Of a stretch of 64,000 bases of DNA, positions 10,601 to 21,159 are shown in pieces. Positions within the stretch are counted from its first letter, which is position 1, and every line of letters begins with the position of its first letter. This stretch comes from Micractinium sp. NFX-FRZ. Taxonomy: Eukaryota; Chlorophyta; Trebouxiophyceae; Chlorellales; Chlorellaceae. The DNA is taken from assembly GCA_029339195.1 (NCBI GenBank), contig JAPTJF010000071.1, positions 62,001 through 126,000 of the forward strand, written 5' to 3'. Position numbers and translations under genes: made by a program. The notes under the pieces were generated by a model. The model made no database searches, was not told the DNA's origin, and saw only the letters and a program-made list of their open reading frames with translations.

Positions 10601-13600
10601 CCTGCAGCGCATGGACCGCGTCAAGGTCAGCGACAAGTTTGCCTTCCCCCTCTCCCTTGACATGGCGCCGATAGTGAACCAGGTGGGGCTGAGTGTGTGG
10701 GTTGGGAAGAGGGGCCGAGGGTTCCTGTCACGTGGGGACGCGGCGCCGCCCCCACTGCCCGCTCATCTCCCTGCCTCCCGGTCCTCCTTGCCTCCCACTC
10801 TGGAGGGTTCCCCACCTGCGCACCCCCTGTGCCATCTGCCCCCTCCCCTGACATCCCCCACGTGCTCCTGTGACCGCCTCCCGCAGGCCAAGATGGAGTG
10901 AATCGAAACCTGGTGATGCTTGCAAGCCTGCCTTACCTCGTTCACAGCGCACTTCCCTCACCTCCTGCCTCTCTGCCCCTCTGCCCTCTCCAACCGTGGC
11001 CGCAGCGTGCCTCGCCATCCACCGATCACGACCTGTGTATCTCCACCCATGTCTGTCCTCGCCCCCCTCTTCCCCCACTCACATCATCCACACTTGCAGC
11101 ACGGCCGCACCGACCTCACTTACGATCTTGAGGCCATCATGGTCCACAAGGGCACCAGCGCACTGGCGGGGCACTACGGTGAGCTGGCTCGGCTGGCTGG
11201 CTGGCTGGCTGGCTGACAGATCACGCACTGCTTGGCTCGGCACGCCCTGGCCTGGCTTAACAGGCTCAACAGGCCCGTGGTGCTCCAGTGCTACGCTGCT
11301 TCACACTGGAAGCCCCCTGCCTGCCCCGCTGCTGGCATCTCACTCTGGCCACTGCGGCCCGGCCGATGCGCGCACGCTCCCTCTTTCACATGGCTCTGCA
11401 GCACCCTCACACGGTGCCCTTGTGCCACATGTTTTGTTGCTTCCCCTCCCATTCTTCTGCAGTGGCCCACATCAAGCTTGAGGGAGCGCCAGGTGGCAGC
11501 AAGGAGGGCAAGGAGGGCAAGGCGGAGGAGGGCGGCGCTGCTGCTGGCGGCAAGGAGGGCGGCGGCAAGCGGGGCGGCAGGGGCAAGAAGGCGGCTGCTG
11601 CAGCGGCGCCTGCCGCGGGTGCCGAAGCTGCAGCCGCTGCAGGCGGCGAGGCGGCGGCCGGTGGCGGCCAGGCGCAACAGCAGCAGCCTGCCTCCAGTTG
11701 GTGGCGATTTGATGACGATTCAGTGACGGAGCTGAAGGGTGGACCCACCAGCAGCACAGACCACGGAGGCGGCGCCGCCAAGGCTGCTGCTGCTGCCAGC
11801 GCTGACGCCAGCAAGGCGGCCTCCGCGGCCGGCGGCGGCGGCGGCAAGAAGGGGCGCGGCGGCGGCGGCGGCCGGGGCGGCCGCGGCGGCCGGGGCGGGC
11901 GTGGTGGGCGCGGCGGGCGGGGCGGGCGGGGGCGCGGCGGCAAGCGGGGCAAGGCGGACAGCAGCGAGGATGAGGAGGAGGAAAGCGTGGGTGCTGATGT
12001 GGATGTGGACGCTGATGATGACCTGCAAGCTGCCCTGGCTGCTTCCCTAGAGAATGGAGGTGCCACTGGTGCAGCAGCAGGTGCCGCGCCTGCCGCCGAT
12101 CAGCAGCAGCAACCGCAGCAGGGGCAGCAGGGGCAGGATGAGATTGTGAGCAGCAATGCGTACCTCCTGGTGTACCGCCAGCGGGGCGCCGCCCTGCCGC
12201 TGGTGCCGCTTGACGGCGAGCAGCAGGCGGCGCTGGCATCTGCGGCGGCAGAGTATGCGGCTGAGCAGGAGCGGGCGGTGGAGGCCTATGCCAGCACCAA
12301 GGAGCAGTTGGTGGCGCGGCAGCAGGCGCGGCAGGCGGAGGTGCGGGGCATCGTGGAGGCGGCGGTGAAGATGGAGGAAGGTGGGCAGGGCGGGGCGGAG
12401 TGGGGGAAAGCGTTTGTGTAAAGTGATTGAGGCTGCAGGTGGGGGGGCGGAGGTGCGGGGGATCACGAGAGCTGCATGCACCCAGTCCCGCCGCTTGCCC
12501 TGCTGCGGCAGGCAACCCCCACCGCCTCTGCATGCAACTTGATCAAACCGGGCCCAACAGCGGCCGCCCCCCGTCACATCTATATGCCAACAACACATGT
12601 GTTGGGGAGCTCTCCCTTGAAATGGGAATTGCAGGCGACCCGGGGCGCTTTGTGTCTGCCGAGTGGCTGGAGAAGTGGGCCAACAGCGGCGTGGAGGCTG
12701 GGCCGCTCGACCCTCTGGACAACGGCCCCCTGCTGTGCCCCCACAGCAAGCTGGACCCCGCCAAGGTGGCAGGTGCGCTGCGCACGCTGTGCTTGCATGC
12801 TGTGCTTGCCAAGCTGCCCGCACTTGCCTGTGCCCCAATGACAAGCCGGACCCTGCCTAGTTGGCAGGTGCGCTGCGCACGCTGTGCAGCGCTGCAATTG
12901 TTTGTGGTTGCCGTGCTGGCATCGCACGCTGTGTATCCGCCAAGCAGGGCCAACATTGCGCCTGGCGCATGCCGTGGGCTCGCCAATCCACACGTCTGGC
13001 GACAGGGCCGCACCATGTTTATTCCTGCCCCCGCTCCTTTCTCCCGCTTGCCCATCCCACCCACCCAACCCCCTTCGCCCCGCCTGCGCCAAACCGAAAA
13101 TTCATCCAACCCCCTCTGCAGCGGCACGGCGCATCAGCACCGCCGCCTGGGAGCAGCTGCGGGAGAGCTGCCGGGGTGGGCCCGAGCTGGGGCCAGGCGA
13201 CGCCTGCCCCGCCTGCCTGGTAGCCCTGCTGGACCACATTGCCGCCAAAGAGGACACTGAGGCAAGCTGAAAGGAGGGTGGGCTGGGCGGGCCGTGGTGC
13301 AGTGCAGGTTGACTGCTGTGCGTTGGAATGGGCTGCCGAGATAGTGTAGCGAGATAGAGGCGAGGGTGGATTTGATGGGCAGAAAAGGGGGGCAGTTGGG
13401 GCGGGGGTCCGAGTGTAGCAGGACATGGTCAGCAGAAGAAGAGGCGAGCAGGGGAGTGCCACCCCTGCTGCTTCTGCGTCTGCTGACCATGTCCTGCTAC
13501 ACTCGGACCCCCGCCTTACCCGCACACCTCTTCCGCCTGTCCGCATGGCTCTCTTTCCTCCTCCACCCGCCCTTCCCCACCCGAGACTGTCTCCCCATTT

Positions 13601-16600
13601 TCCTGGCACCCCTGCGTTTCCCGACCCTCGAGGCAGACAGAGCATCATGCTTGCTTTCAGGAGCTTGCACCCGTGCCTGCCCTGCCCTGCTGGGCCCCCC
13701 GAACCAGCACCGGCACCCGCACCCTGCTGTACTGCCCTTCTGCAGGAGCAGTACGCCCTCTTCCAGGAGGTGGTGGACTCCCGCACCGACACCGCAGCCG
13801 CGCCCTGTACTGCCCCCTATTGCCGCCAAGCAGGAGCAGTACGCCCGCCTCCAGGAGGTGGCCCGCGTGCTGGAGGCCTGTACCGGTACTTACCGCCTCG
13901 CCCTGTACTGCCCCCTGCAGGAGCAGTACGCCCGCTTCCAGGAGGTGGCCCGCGTGCTGGATGAGGGGGAGGGGGAGATATCGGGGCTGGCCCGGGACTT
14001 TTTGGTCAGCCAGGCCTGGATCAAGTGAGTGCGGGGCTTGTTGGTTTGGGGCATGCAGGGTGGGCAGGGTGGGCAGGATGGTCAGGTCAAGCGAGGGCTG
14101 AGCATTTCTTTCTTTGTGTCATGCGTGTGTGTGTTTATTTGGGGCATGCAGGACGGGCGTGTGTCTGCGTGCAGGCGGTCAGCTGATGGGGCGGGACAAT
14201 GGATCGCTTCGTTGTGGGTTGTGAAGCCTGCTGTGCTTTGTCACGTCCTCCAGGGAGTCGTGGAGGACACCCTGCATCCTGATGCCTGCTCAAACAGCTG
14301 ACCAGCTGACGCCTGCCTACTCCCCAGCCCACACATGCCCCCGCCTCCCCGCCCACCCGCTCCTCGCAGGGGTGCTCTGAGGCAGCGCGCCCGACAGGCT
14401 GGCCCAGCAAATCCACCACCTTGTTTGCCCCTGCCTTCACCGCTCATATCTCCCAACCATGCACCCCTGCCTGCGTGTGAATCGCCCCGCAGGGACTTCC
14501 TGAAGAAGCGCGCCCCCGGCACCCTGCCCAGCAAGTCCCCCACCGCCGCCATCACCTGCCCCTGCGGCGCCCTGGCCCCCGAGAGTGCCAAGGAGGCCAA
14601 GCGGGCCGCCATCCCAGCAGACTTTTGGGGATTCCTGCAACGCGCCTGGAAGGCGCAGTGTGCGGAGAAGGCGCTGAAGGAGAGGATGCGGCAGCAGCGC
14701 AAGCAGGGCGGGGGAGGGGCGGCGGGCGCCAGCGGCGTGTGGGACGTGCAGGAGGGCGGGCAGCAGCAGCAGCAAGGTGGGTGGGGCTCCAGGAGGGAGG
14801 GAGGAGGGTTGTGGGAGGTGACCGGGCAGGCTTCAGGCAGGTGTGGGCTTGAAGACCCCTCAACATGCGCTGCGCCATGCCTTGATGCTCTGTGCTGGAC
14901 CCTCCTGTGTGCTGCCGTGTCATGCACTTGCCGCTCGCGCCTGTGTTGTGATCTCTGCGTGTTTTTCGCTTCTTCCTGCCTGCCTGCCTGCCTGCCCATC
15001 ACCCCGCGAGACCCAATGCCCTCCACCTCACCACCGCCCCTCCTGCTCCGTGCAGGCGCTTCAGATGAGGCAGAGGTGATCTGCCTCGACTCAGACGGCA
15101 CCGAGCAGCAGGGTCGAGGGGCGGCAGGGCGGCGGCCGCGCCGTGCGCGCGCCGGCAAGGGCTCCAGCGAGCCACCGTCAGAAGCCCCCCCTGCCGCCGC
15201 AGCCACACAGCAGCAGGAGCGGGAGGGTGAGGAGGGCGACGATGATGATGTGGTGGAGGTGAAGGCAGAGGGGGCAGCTGGAGTGAAGGCAGAGGAGGAT
15301 TCTCCAGACGTCGTTCTTCTAGAGGCGGGAGGAGAGGAGGCTGCCGGCTGTGCGGCGGCAGCGGCAGCAGATGAGCTCCGGGAGTTCCCAGTGGGCTGCC
15401 CGGAGTGCCCCACATGTGCTGGCGACCTGAAAGAGGCCAGCAAGGCGCTCAAGGTGAGCGCTGCAGCTCTGCGTTGCGCATGACGGGGGCTGGTGGGGTT
15501 GGGCAGGGGCTGCTCTTGGGTTGCTAGGGCCTGCTGGGCCTGGTGGGGGCCCTCCCTGTGGTCCCTGCAGGTGCAGCCCGAGTGCTGGGTGGCCCGTTGG
15601 TGGGGGACAGGCGAAGTGCTGGGCTGAACAACCCAACCTGGCAATCTAGCACCAGAGCCCCCGCAGCACCGCCTGCCAGCGCTGCCTGCGGGCCCGCTGA
15701 ACCGCGCCCCCGCCTCAGCCGCTCACATTCTGCACCGCCCATTTGCCACCCCGACCGCCCTTGTGCAGGGCCTGCAAGGCCGGCTGCAAGAGGAGCGGCA
15801 GGACCTGCAGCACCTGCTGCAGCCGCCCCACCTGCGGCCCCGCACGCTGCAGCCGGGCGCCTCCTACCGCCTGGTCCCCGCCGCTTTCATGGATGCTTGG
15901 CGGGGCTACATGGGGCAGGCGGGCAAGCGCACGCTGGCCAAGGGCGCCACGGCAGCTGGGGTGAGGCCAGCTTGAGGGTGTTGCCGGCATGCTGGGCCTG
16001 GGGGGCAGCACCGCCTGCCTGCCATGCCGGCCGTCCTTGACAGGGGCCAGCAGGACAAGGGCAGCGGCTGGGTGCTGGGTGCCGGCAGCATGTCCTAGCA
16101 CAGTCAGAGGGCCTCAACCCGCTCCGCCTCCTGCCCCACGTCGACCCCTCCCGACCCCCGCTCTCTGGCCTGCCCCCCTGGCCTCCCGCAGATTGTGAAG
16201 CCTCCCAGCCTGATGGAGGCGCTGGAGGGAGTGCTGTGCGAGTGCCACCGCAGCTGCAGCAGCGAGGACGCAACTGCCGGCGTGGTCAGTGAGGGAGAGG
16301 ACGCAGCGCACGGCAGCGAGGCGGAGGGCGGCAGCGGCAGTGGCAGCCGGCTCATGCTCGCCTACCCCCCGCCTGCGGTGGTCAACAAGCGTGGCCGCTG
16401 GGTGGTGGAGGACGGCGGCGGCGGCGGCATTGGCGGTGCGGCAGCGACGGCAGCAGCAGCAGGTGGCACGGAGGCCGACGGCATTGGCTATTATGAGCTG
16501 TTGGAAGAGCGGGACTGGCTGGTGCTGACGGCGTACTATGGAGAGGGCTGCGAGGAGGATGGTGGCGAGGGAGGTCGGCGCAAGCGGGCGCGGCGTGCAC

Positions 16601-19234
16601 AGGGCTGGCTGGGCGAGCAGCTGGGGGCGCTGATGGAACGGTGAGCCCAGGGTCGAGGGATTGTGAAGGCGGCGGCTGGCTGCCATCCCGCACATTTAGT
16701 GAGGGTGGTGCTTTTGACGGGCTCCCTGGCCTGCCAGCTGGCTCTTGTAGCGTGGGCACAGCAGGACGTAGCTTGAGACACAGCAGGACCAGCATTGGGA
16801 TTAGACCTGGGGATGTGGAATCAGCGGCTGGGTGGGTGGGTGGGTGGGTTAGGGCCTAGTCAAGAAGGGCCGCCCTTGTGCATGCACCGCATGCCACTAA
16901 TCCCCCGCTTGCCCAGCGCCATCCTTCCCTAGCGCTGTCTGGCCACCTACCCAACTGGATGCCTGCGTCCCGTCTGCTGCAGGGGCATCGCTGCCACGCT
17001 GGTCGTGGAGGGCGGCTCGCACGACGGCGAAGCTCAACAGCAGCAGCAGCAGCAGCAGGGGGCGGCGCCGCCAGCCAACGGTGCGGAGGCAGCAGCGGCC
17101 GAGGCAGCGCCTGCCAACGCCAGCGGGCGGCCGACGCGCGGGCGTGCGGCGGCTCTCATAGCCGAGGACGCGGCGGGCGGGGCGGCCAGCAGCAGCGATG
17201 GGGAGTACGCCCCTGGCAGGGAGCTCATGATCGGGACTGGCAGCAACCCGTACCAAATCAAGCGAAAAGCGGCGGCCCGCCAAGGTGCGCGGCCTGCTGC
17301 AAGACGGCCTTGCAGGTGCTACTGCTATGGTCACCGCTGCCCTGAGCTCTGCCTTCCCTTTCAATGGCCCCTGCTAGCTCGGCGCGGCTGCTCGGGCGGA
17401 ACAGCACTGCTTCACTGCTTTGTTTCTTTAGCCCGCTGCCGCTGTGCCCCTCTTCACCCCGCACGCCGCCGGCGCGGCTGCTGCCCCCGCGCCCTCCCCC
17501 GCTGCAGGCGCCGCCGGCAGCGGCCGCTTGGAGACCGACCCGCCGCTGTGCCAGCAAGCGGTGGCAGCGCGTGCGGCAGTGCTGCGTGCTGCGCGGTTGA
17601 CTTACACAGAGGAGGAAGTAATGGTGGAGCTGGTGGGCAGCGCTGACGAGGCACTTGCGGGCGATGCGGCGGGCGGCGGCGCGGGTGAGGGGTGGCGGTG
17701 CGCAGACCACCAGGGTGGCAGGGATTTGGGGCATTTGGGGACGTGCTGCTGGCCCGACGGAGCTGACTGGGATGAAAACAGCCTGCTGCTTGCAGGCACT
17801 GCTGGCAGAGACGCGCTGCCACGCTGCCCGCCGCCCGCCTGCCCTCGTGGCCCCTCATGCTCATCCACCGCCTTGCCTTGCCACTCCACAGTGGGTGCCT
17901 CCTTTGACTCCCCTTGCATCAACTCGTTCCCTCCCTCCCCCTGTGCTGCCTGCCGCAGAGCGCAAGAGCAAGCGGGCGCGCAAGGGGCGGGCTCCCATCC
18001 GCGTGAGCTCCGACACCACGCTGGAGCAGCTGCGCCTGCTGGTCTTCCAGGAGCTCAGCGTGCACCCCGGCAACGCGCAGCTCTTCCTGCGGTGAGCCTG
18101 CAAGCAAACAGCTTGGCTGAAGCTGGCAGGCAGCTGGCTGAAGCTGGCCCGAAGCTGGCGTGTTTTGGTTTGGAATCTGTGGTGGCGGAGTGAAGTGAGG
18201 CAGGCACCTGGTGCTGCTGTGAGCAAGCAAGCGCCGCAAGCAGCCGGGTGGGACAGCTGCGCGCAGACGGCTAGGCGGCTCCGCAGCCCCGCCTGGCACG
18301 CAGCGCACCTCCTGCAACTGCGCCCCTGTCACCGGCCCGTGGGCTGTTGCTCGAGGGCCTGCCTGCCTGCTACACTTGTGCTTGCCATTTTGTCGGTGCC
18401 CCAGCGCCTGCCTCATGCACCTCCATATGCTGCCATGCTCGCGCCTGCAGGGGGGCGCCGCTGGAGGGCGATGCATCGCTGTCGCTAGCACAGTGCGAGG
18501 TGTTCCCTGGAGACGAAATAAAAGTGGTGCGTGCGGGGTGCGCGCTGGTGCACGCTGGGGCCTGTTTGAAGCATGGCGAAGTGACACTGTGCAGAGAGGC
18601 AGCCGCGCGAATGGGAGCTGCAGAGCGTGTGCATTCCTGCCTTGTGTGTGTGCAACTCCGTGCTCGACCCGGGCTGTGGACCCTTCCCGACCTTCTCTCG
18701 ACCTCTTACGACTCCCCCTCCTTTCCCACACCCCTCCCGTTTGCCATGCATTGATTTTCAAACGACAGGTGGACAGCGGGCTGCACGATGCAAACGACTA
18801 CGCATCAATACTGCCCTTCAGCGCCGCCGGCAAGGGTAAGCAGGGGTTGGCGGGAGAGGCAAGGGGAGGAGCTGGGCCTGGTGCGAGTGCTGCGCCCGCG
18901 ATGCCTGCGTTGCATACCGCAACTCCCATCTGTGTACACTGGCCCTCAATTCACCAGTTAAGTACCCTGTCTTGCCGGCGCAGGCGGGCGGCGGCGCGAG
19001 GCGGAGCGGGGCTTCACTGGCACTGCCCTCACAGGGCTGGTGCCTGCAGCAGCGGTGGGTGGCAGCGCCGACGCCGGCGCCAGCGGGGCAGCCTCGGGGG
19101 ACGACGGCGGCGGCGGCGGCGACGGCCAGGGCGCTGATGGGGAGGGCCCTGGTGGTCAGATGGATGTGGATGCTCAGCTGGCGGCAGCTATGGCGGCAGA
19201 GGAGCAGGGCGGGCTGGCAGAAATGGCCGACTAA
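6255..19234 (+). CDS. USP48: Ubiquitin carboxyl-terminal hydrolase, USP48/UBP26 type
   Basis: Cysteine protease that removes ubiquitin; plant UBP26 acts on histone H2B. Twenty-six exons join in phase (1583 aa): 6255-6464, 6855-6992, 7261-7326, 7723-7808, 8348-8424, 8632-8720, 9081-9153, 9380-9448, 9826-9902, 10206-10289, 10608-10682, 11100-11178, 11463-12380, 12635-12772, 13122-13261, 13921-14024, 14493-14776, 15056-15453, 15769-15960, 16192-16640, 16983-17284, 17508-17684, 17959-18091, 18451-18526, 18769-18835, 18984-19234. Cys box GLKNLGNTCYVNSVLQ has Cys131; QQDGQEF follows; zinc pairs are CRTC and CDFC; His box HKGTSALAGHYVAHIK has His373; WWRFDDD (454-460) carries the Asp. DUSP-like modules lie near 681-726, 775-830 and 1036-1100, and a ubiquitin-like domain near 1420-1483. 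Odd points: an RGG-rich insert of about 135 aa inside the catalytic fold, two GC-AG introns and several duplicated exon edges. The USP48/UBP26 assignment rests on this whole domain order. Confidence 0.93.
6753..6878 (+). repeat. Perfect 63-bp tandem duplication across the USP48 exon 2 acceptor
   Basis: Bases 6753-6815 and 6816-6878 are identical. Each unit contains the end of intron 1 (branch-like ctaatt, gaaatgcag acceptor) and the first 24 bases of exon 2 (GKSSANPN). Use of the first acceptor reads GKSSANPNT and then a TAA stop made at the unit junction. The second acceptor (exon from 6855) gives the conserved NPNC motif of the family. Confidence 0.95.
7310..7523 (+). repeat. Copy of USP48 exon 3 donor edge
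   Basis: The end of exon 3 with its donor (7310-7329) recurs at 7504-7523 with one mismatch in 20 bases, inside intron 3, 194 bp downstream. A similar weaker echo of the exon 4 donor edge (aggagctgcggtgg, 7799) lies near 7940. Confidence 0.65.
7615..7648. repeat. (GCCT)n tetranucleotide microsatellite
   Basis: An uninterrupted GCCT array of about eight units lies in USP48 intron 3. The same tetranucleotide recurs in many introns of this window (for example near 14980 and 25660; reverse complement at 63620-63642), often in the pyrimidine tract before an acceptor. Confidence 0.9.
8059..8375 (+). repeat. Three tandem acceptor copies before USP48 exon 5
   Basis: The acceptor plus exon start ctgcag|gcagctgttcctg of real exon 5 (8348) is present at 8134 with LFLSMEY preserved. 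A shorter version (ctgcag|gcagcc) is at 8251. The upstream block atgcacccagccactctcga also occurs twice (8059 and 8197), so the unit spans intron end and exon start. The 8134 copy then diverges into a CCCCCGCTGC stretch without the PVDPEPLAKAL motif. Confidence 0.8.
12742..12895 (+). repeat. Copy of USP48 exon 14 donor edge with a stop
   Basis: The exon 14 end (HSKLDPAKVAG, donor at 12773) recurs 95 bp downstream as NDKPDPA followed by TAG, then the same ggcaggtgcgctgcgcacgc (12864 onward). The copy keeps a perfect donor context but would terminate translation. Confidence 0.8.
13741..13960 (+). repeat. Triplicated acceptor and exon start, USP48 exon 16
   Basis: The sequence gcaggagcagtacgccc occurs at exon-like starts 13746, 13834 and 13921, spaced 88 and 87 bp. 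They read EQYALFQEVV, EQYARLQEVARVLE and EQYARFQEVARVLDE. Part of the preceding pyrimidine tract (ctgtactgcccc) is copied too. The 13834 and 13921 copies share a reading frame with no stop between them; 13746 is out of frame. The 13921 start best matches the downstream module. Confidence 0.9.
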
Positions 19235-19337
19235 CATATGCAGAGCCCAGCCCGCACTTGCGGCCCTCGCCAGCTGGGCGGCGTGCTTCCCACCCTGACG
19301 TGGGCCTGCCCAATGGAAGCTGCAGCACCCATCTCTG

Positions 19338-19342
19338 TGTAA
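19338..19342 (+). terminator. TGTAA polyadenylation motif of USP48-like gene
   Basis: TGTAA, the usual green-algal near-upstream poly(A) element, lies 104 bases after the stop codon. It is the first on this strand after the gene. Confidence 0.55.
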
Positions 19343-20040
19343 TATGGGGCCATTGCACGTGGCGTGCAGGCGCTTTGGCATGCCACCTCACTTGGGCGAC
19401 ACGGGGTCAACAGTGTTGGGTGCGCACAGCTTTCCGGCCCGCGCGAACCGGCAGAAGCGTCGAGGCGGGCAGCACGCTGTGGTGCAGGCCCAGCAGCGTA
19501 GTGTTGCATTTCGGCATCAAGGCTGGCTCACAGCTGAGCCAGAGGCCAGAGCGCCAAGTGTGGATGCCTATGTGAGGGCTTGGGCCGGAGGGTTGCATGG
19601 GCGACGGCGGCAGGCGTGAAGGGCGGCAAGGGACAGGGTTGGTTAAAGCAACACACGCTGCCGGCTTGCGTGCCCAGGCTCCTGGCTTGTGAACGACGAT
19701 CACCAACAGGCGGCTTGCAACCTGTCGGATGCGCTGGAGGCCCCTGAAACCCTGCCCAGGGGGCGTGAGCACCGTAGGAGGACCGGCAGCGCCTCCGGGC
19801 GCACGGCGCGGGCCCCGACGGCCCCGGTGCGCGGGCCCCGCTTAAGACCATACAGCAAATGCATAGATCCAAATGGGGAGGGGGGAGGGGAGCACAGTTG
19901 CCTGGGTCTCACATTGCAGGCGCCACAGCACGTGGCAGCAGGCTTGCTGCCCTTGCCGCGCTGCCTCCTCCCTGCCTCATTCCACCCTCTGCTACGTTAT
20001 ATCCTCCGGCCTCGTTGCTTCAAAAAGACAGGCGCTCACT
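19343..20040. other. Region between two tandem plus-strand genes
   Basis: About 700 bp follow the USP48 poly(A) motif. An open frame runs from 19689 into the first conserved exon of the next gene, but it has no ATG and is compositionally like intron or UTR. An alternative ATG frame at 19860 is out of frame with the downstream exons. I assign the region to 3' UTR plus promoter/5' UTR. Confidence 0.4.
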
Positions 20041-21159
20041 ATGCACGATCCTTTGCTCGGGCGCAGAATCGAAGTGCGTCATGGGCTCGCCTCCAGGAGC
20101 CCGCTGAGCGTTGTCCTCAGCACGCCGAACCCTACGGGCCTCCCAAGGAGCCTTCTGCCCCCTGCCCACAGCCCACCTGTCCCCCCGCCCTCAACGCGCA
20201 GGTGCTGTGGAAGATTGTGGACGATGAGACGCAGCAGGCCGTGACCAAGGTAGGACGCGGGCTGGCGCGCCGTGGGAGGGGCTGGGGAACTCGCAAGCAG
20301 AGGTGCCTCCCTCCATGACTGTTTGGGCAGCTGAAGCGGTGCCCCTGCCCCCTCCCCTGCAGTGGTGGGGCGCCCTGATCATCAACCGCAACTTCACGCA
20401 GACAGACAGCTTCGGGCGGCCCGTGTATATCCTCAAGTAAGCGCGGCTGTTGGTGGTGCCCGCCCCGGCTCTCCCGGCCCCCTGCGCCCCTGCCGCCCGC
20501 CCCAGCCCCTTTGGCTTTTAAACTTGGGCATCCTGGGCCCGCCTCCGCCCCGCAGATACGACGCCTGGCCGGAGATGGGCTTTGGCGAGGACATGTCGCA
20601 GGTTTCGTTTGTGAGCCAAAGTGAGCCTGATGCGCGGTCCTGGCGGCCCGCTGACGGGCTGGGCTGCTCCCAGCAGCTCTTGAGGGCAACTGGGCAGGCC
20701 AGCAGGCAGCCATGCGCAGGGGCGAGGGCAAGGGAGGAGGCGGGTCCTCGCCTGTTGGTGGCGACGGCGGCCGGCACCTTCCGGCACCGCAAGGGTGGCC
20801 GCTGCATCCTGAACGTCTGCCTGTGGACTGCTACAAGCTAGCACACGCAGTGGCTGGCTGGTTTCTGTGGCGCGCAGCAGCAGCCGTTGTCATGACGCGC
20901 CCGCACGCACGTGGAGGCACGCACGCAAAAGCACACGTGCGCCCCTCGGGCGAGGTGCCTTGACCGCCTTTCACGTCTTGCCTTGCATGCCTGCCCCACT
21001 TCACTCGCCTCTGCAGACGTGCTGCTGGACCTGACCACAGGGCAGGAGCTGGACTGGCGGGTGCCGCAGGTGGTGATGATGGCGCCACCCGCAGCTATGG
21101 CGCCGCAGCAGCCTGCCATGGCGCCCCAGGCGCCGCCGGCAGCCATGCCGCCGCAGTAG
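20041..21159 (+). CDS. Small protein of unknown function
   Basis: Not recognised. Four firm exons join in phase: 20202-20249, 20363-20436, 20556-20620, 21017-21159 (TAG stop). A first exon 20041-20073 (MHDPLLGRRIE, donor gtgcgt) is inferred because it supplies an ATG in the right phase; the start is uncertain. The product would be about 120 aa. It reads VLWKIVDDETQQAVTK, WWGALIINRNFTQTDSFGR, PVYILKYDAWPEMGFGED, then VLLDLTTGQELDWRVP, and ends in a Met/Ala/Pro/Gln tail. The aromatic, beta-rich middle could be a small Tudor/SH3-like barrel, but that is a guess. No signal peptide or membrane segment is seen. It lies in tandem behind the USP48-like gene and tail to tail with the GNAT gene. Confidence 0.6.

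Noticed and set aside
10888..10902. Possible exon encoding AKME before USP48-like exon 12
   Set aside because: It follows a CAG acceptor but runs into TGA with no donor. Direct splicing 10682 to 11100 keeps the frame into the His box.
13746..13833. Full extra exon 16 unit in the USP48-like gene
   Set aside because: The unit is 88 bp, out of frame with the next copy, and lacks a good donor.
17284..17507. Exon starting at 17431 (after tttag) for the USP48-like gene
   Set aside because: It gives the wrong frame. The acceptor ending at 17507 restores the frame leading to LTYTEEEVMVELVG.
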